A stretch of 7,126 bases of DNA, from the NCBI GenBank assembly GCA_018064385.1, contig JAGHVI010000232.1:1-7126 (forward strand), in the 5' to 3' direction. A program made the position numbers and the translations under genes. Source of the stretch: Candidatus Minthenecus merdequi (GTDB lineage Bacteria; Bacteroidota; Bacteroidia; Bacteroidales; Paludibacteraceae). Below are positions 5,635 through 7,126 of the stretch, in pieces (position 1 is the first letter of the stretch; each line of letters starts with the position of its first letter). Below the pieces are notes generated by a model. That model did not search any database. It saw only the letters and a program-made list of their open reading frames with translations, and was not told the origin of the DNA.

Positions 5635-7027
5635 ACGAAAATTTCTCAAGACATTCACCGCTGCATCAATCATAACTGCTGCAGTAGCGACAGGTTGCAA
5701 ACGCGAGGAGAAGCCAACAGATATTGCAGAAGTGGCTCTTGGCGAAGTGCCAACAGATAAAATGACATACCGCACAAATCCAACGACTGGAGACAAAGTG
5801 TCGCTTCTTGGTTTTGGTGCGATGCGACTTCCGACCATCTATGGAGGTTCTGCGAGAGGAACAGATGACAAGATTTCGCAGAAAAAGGTAAACGACCTTG
5901 TTGATTATGCAATTGCGCATGGTGTTAACTATTTTGACACAGCACCAGTCTATTGCAAAGGGTTCTCGGAATCTTCGATGGGAGAAGCACTTTCGCGCCA
6001 TGACCGCAGCAAATATTTCATAGCGACAAAACTGTCGAACTTTGACCCTACCACATGGTCGCGCGAAGGGTCAATGCAGATATATGAGAACTCATTCAGG
6101 TATCTGAAGACAGATTATATAGATTATCTATTGCTTCATTCAGTCGGGCAACCAGACGATGTTAACACAGCTTTGGAGCGTTTCAACAAGCGTTTTATTG
6201 ATAACGGTATGCTTGACTTTCTTATGGAAGAGCGTAGGAGGGGGCGGATACGCAATCTTGGGTTTTCTTACCATGGAGATATGGAACTTTTCGAGTATCT
6301 CTTGTCTATCAATGAAATTGTGCAGTGGGACTTTGTGCAGATTCAGATGAACTATATAGATTGGCGTCATGCCGAGGATGGCGATGGGCGTAATGCAAAT
6401 GCAGAAAAGCTTTATAAACGTCTTGATGAAATTGGCATACCTGTTGTGATAATGGAACCTCTTCTCGGAGGTCAGCTTGCTTCGCTCAACGAGCATCTGA
6501 CTAAAGAGATGAAGACACGTCGCCCTCAGTCGTCCATAGCATCGTGGGCTTTTAGATTTGCCGGTTCTTTTCCACGCATACTCACTGTTCTCAGTGGTAT
6601 GACATATATGGAGCACCTGCAGGACAACATCCGCACCTATTCGCCATTGGAGCCATGTACAGACGAAGAATTTGCATTTCTTGAGCAGGCGGCGGGTATA
6701 TATCTCAACTATCCTCTTGTTCCTTGTACATCGTGTCGTTATTGTATGCCGTGTCCGTACGGCATAGACATTCCAGGAGTCTTTTCGTTCTATAACAAGA
6801 TGGTGAATTCGGGTAATGTTACCTCGTCGGCGGCAGATCCTGAATACAATGATGCACGTCGAGCATTCTTGATAGGATATGACCGAGCTTTGCCAGGAAT
6901 ACGTCAGGCTGACCATTGTATAGGTTGCAATCAATGTTCAAAACATTGTCCTCAGCGCATTGATATTCCAGGAAAGATGCAACTTATTGATAAATATGTC
7001 GAGAAGCTGAAACAGAATATACTATAG
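5615..7027 (+). CDS. Tat-exported lipoprotein aldo/keto reductase with C-terminal [4Fe-4S] motifs
   Basis: This 470-residue protein is an oxidoreductase of the aldo/keto reductase fold with ferredoxin-like C-terminal motifs (COG1453-type). The N-terminus shows a Tat motif (DRRKFLK, R7-R8), a hydrophobic stretch and a lipobox ending at C28 (AVATGC), so a lipid-anchored, folded export product is predicted. The catalytic tetrad of the family is complete: D108 (FDTAP), Y113, K139 (ATKL) and H175 (LLLH). The C-terminus holds C371/374/377/380 in CTSCRYCMPCP and C435/438/441/445 in CIGCNQCSKHCP. Both blocks are followed by an IDIP sequence. Normal AKRs use NAD(P)H in the cytoplasm. An envelope location implies either pre-bound cofactor or electrons arriving through the Fe-S motifs, probably from the upstream polyferredoxin 12 bases away. 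Two ATGs (5615, 5627) are possible starts. The substrate is unknown. Confidence 0.94.
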   Translation: MDNIMDRRKFLKTFTAASIITAAVATGCKREEKPTDIAEVALGEVPTDKMTYRTNPTTGDKVSLLGFGAMRLPTIYGGSARGTDDKISQKKVNDLVDYAIAHGVNYFDTAPVYCKGFSESSMGEALSRHDRSKYFIATKLSNFDPTTWSREGSMQIYENSFRYLKTDYIDYLLLHSVGQPDDVNTALERFNKRFIDNGMLDFLMEERRRGRIRNLGFSYHGDMELFEYLLSINEIVQWDFVQIQMNYIDWRHAEDGDGRNANAEKLYKRLDEIGIPVVIMEPLLGGQLASLNEHLTKEMKTRRPQSSIASWAFRFAGSFPRILTVLSGMTYMEHLQDNIRTYSPLEPCTDEEFAFLEQAAGIYLNYPLVPCTSCRYCMPCPYGIDIPGVFSFYNKMVNSGNVTSSAADPEYNDARRAFLIGYDRALPGIRQADHCIGCNQCSKHCPQRIDIPGKMQLIDKYVEKLKQNIL

Positions 7028-7068
7028 GGTGGTTCTATTAATTAGGTTTTTAAATTGCGAAACGGATA

Positions 7069-7089
7069 GTCCATAATTGGACGCTTTTG
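7069..7089 (+). terminator. Weak candidate terminator after the reductase gene
   Basis: GTCCA-TAAT-TGGAC (7069-7082) can form a 5-base stem with a 4-base loop, followed by a short T-rich stretch (GCTTTTG). It lies 42 bases after the stop at 7025-7027. The stem is short and the T-run is interrupted, so termination here is uncertain. The same hairpin could instead be an operator for a gene beyond the window. Confidence 0.3.
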
Positions 7090-7093
7090 AGTT

Positions 7094-7101
7094 TATTTTT
7101 G
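7094..7101 (+). promoter_or_regulatory. Possible -7 element for a gene beyond the right edge
   Basis: TATTTTTG matches TAnnTTTG and is followed by non-coding sequence to the window edge. No clear TTTG is seen 19-21 bases upstream, so this is a weak candidate and rests on the octamer alone. Confidence 0.3.
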
Positions 7102-7126
7102 CATCTTGCTGCTTGTCAGTCGGTCA

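Noticed and set aside
6140..6934. Minus-strand frame of 264 codons opposite the aldo/keto reductase
   Set aside because: It lies entirely antisense to a gene with complete catalytic and Fe-S motifs. Its translation is rich in C, H, R and I with no family signal, so it is a by-product of codon use.
7034..7051. Short CTA/TAG stem followed by a T-run just after the reductase stop
   Set aside because: A 3-base AT-rich stem is too weak to call a terminator.
7093..7125. Possible last codons of a minus-strand gene entering from the right edge
   Set aside because: One minus frame is open for only 10 codons before a stop. That is too short to support a gene, and the same bases fit a plus-strand -7 element.

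Overview
The window looks like a chromosomal segment from a member of the Bacteroidota, most likely the order Bacteroidales. Three things point there. The promoters have the form TTTG-N19/20-TAnnTTTG. The starts are preceded by A/T-rich leaders rather than strong Shine-Dalgarno sequences. The protein families (a histidine kinase with an HQxGTP H-box, a Fe-S aldo/keto reductase lipoprotein) are of a type I associate with that phylum. I cannot name the genus from sequence alone.

The left half is read on the minus strand. From 4003 down to 1377 lie frr (ribosome recycling factor), rsgA (ribosome-maturation GTPase) and a membrane sensor histidine kinase. The first two overlap by one base and the last two are 3 bases apart, so they are very probably one operon, driven by a good promoter at 4074-4044. 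A 354-base AT-rich gap without a convincing gene follows. Then comes the first 340 codons of an ATP-binding protein on the same strand, which leaves the window in the middle of its Walker A motif.

The right half is read on the plus strand from a second promoter (4091-4122), back to back with the frr promoter. It holds two genes 12 bases apart. The first encodes a membrane polyferredoxin that looks like NapH joined to NapG, with a twin-arginine motif between the halves and six predicted [4Fe-4S] sites. The second encodes an aldo/keto reductase with an N-terminal Tat signal plus lipobox and two C-terminal [4Fe-4S] motifs. A short non-coding tail follows.

Read together, the plus-strand pair suggests a cell-envelope electron chain. 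Quinol (or a cytoplasmic donor) would reduce the membrane part, electrons would pass through the exported ferredoxin domain, and the lipid-anchored aldo/keto reductase would use them on an unknown carbonyl or alcohol substrate. This two-gene unit is the best candidate in the window for an incompletely described system. The families are recognisable, but the combined pathway and substrate are inferred.
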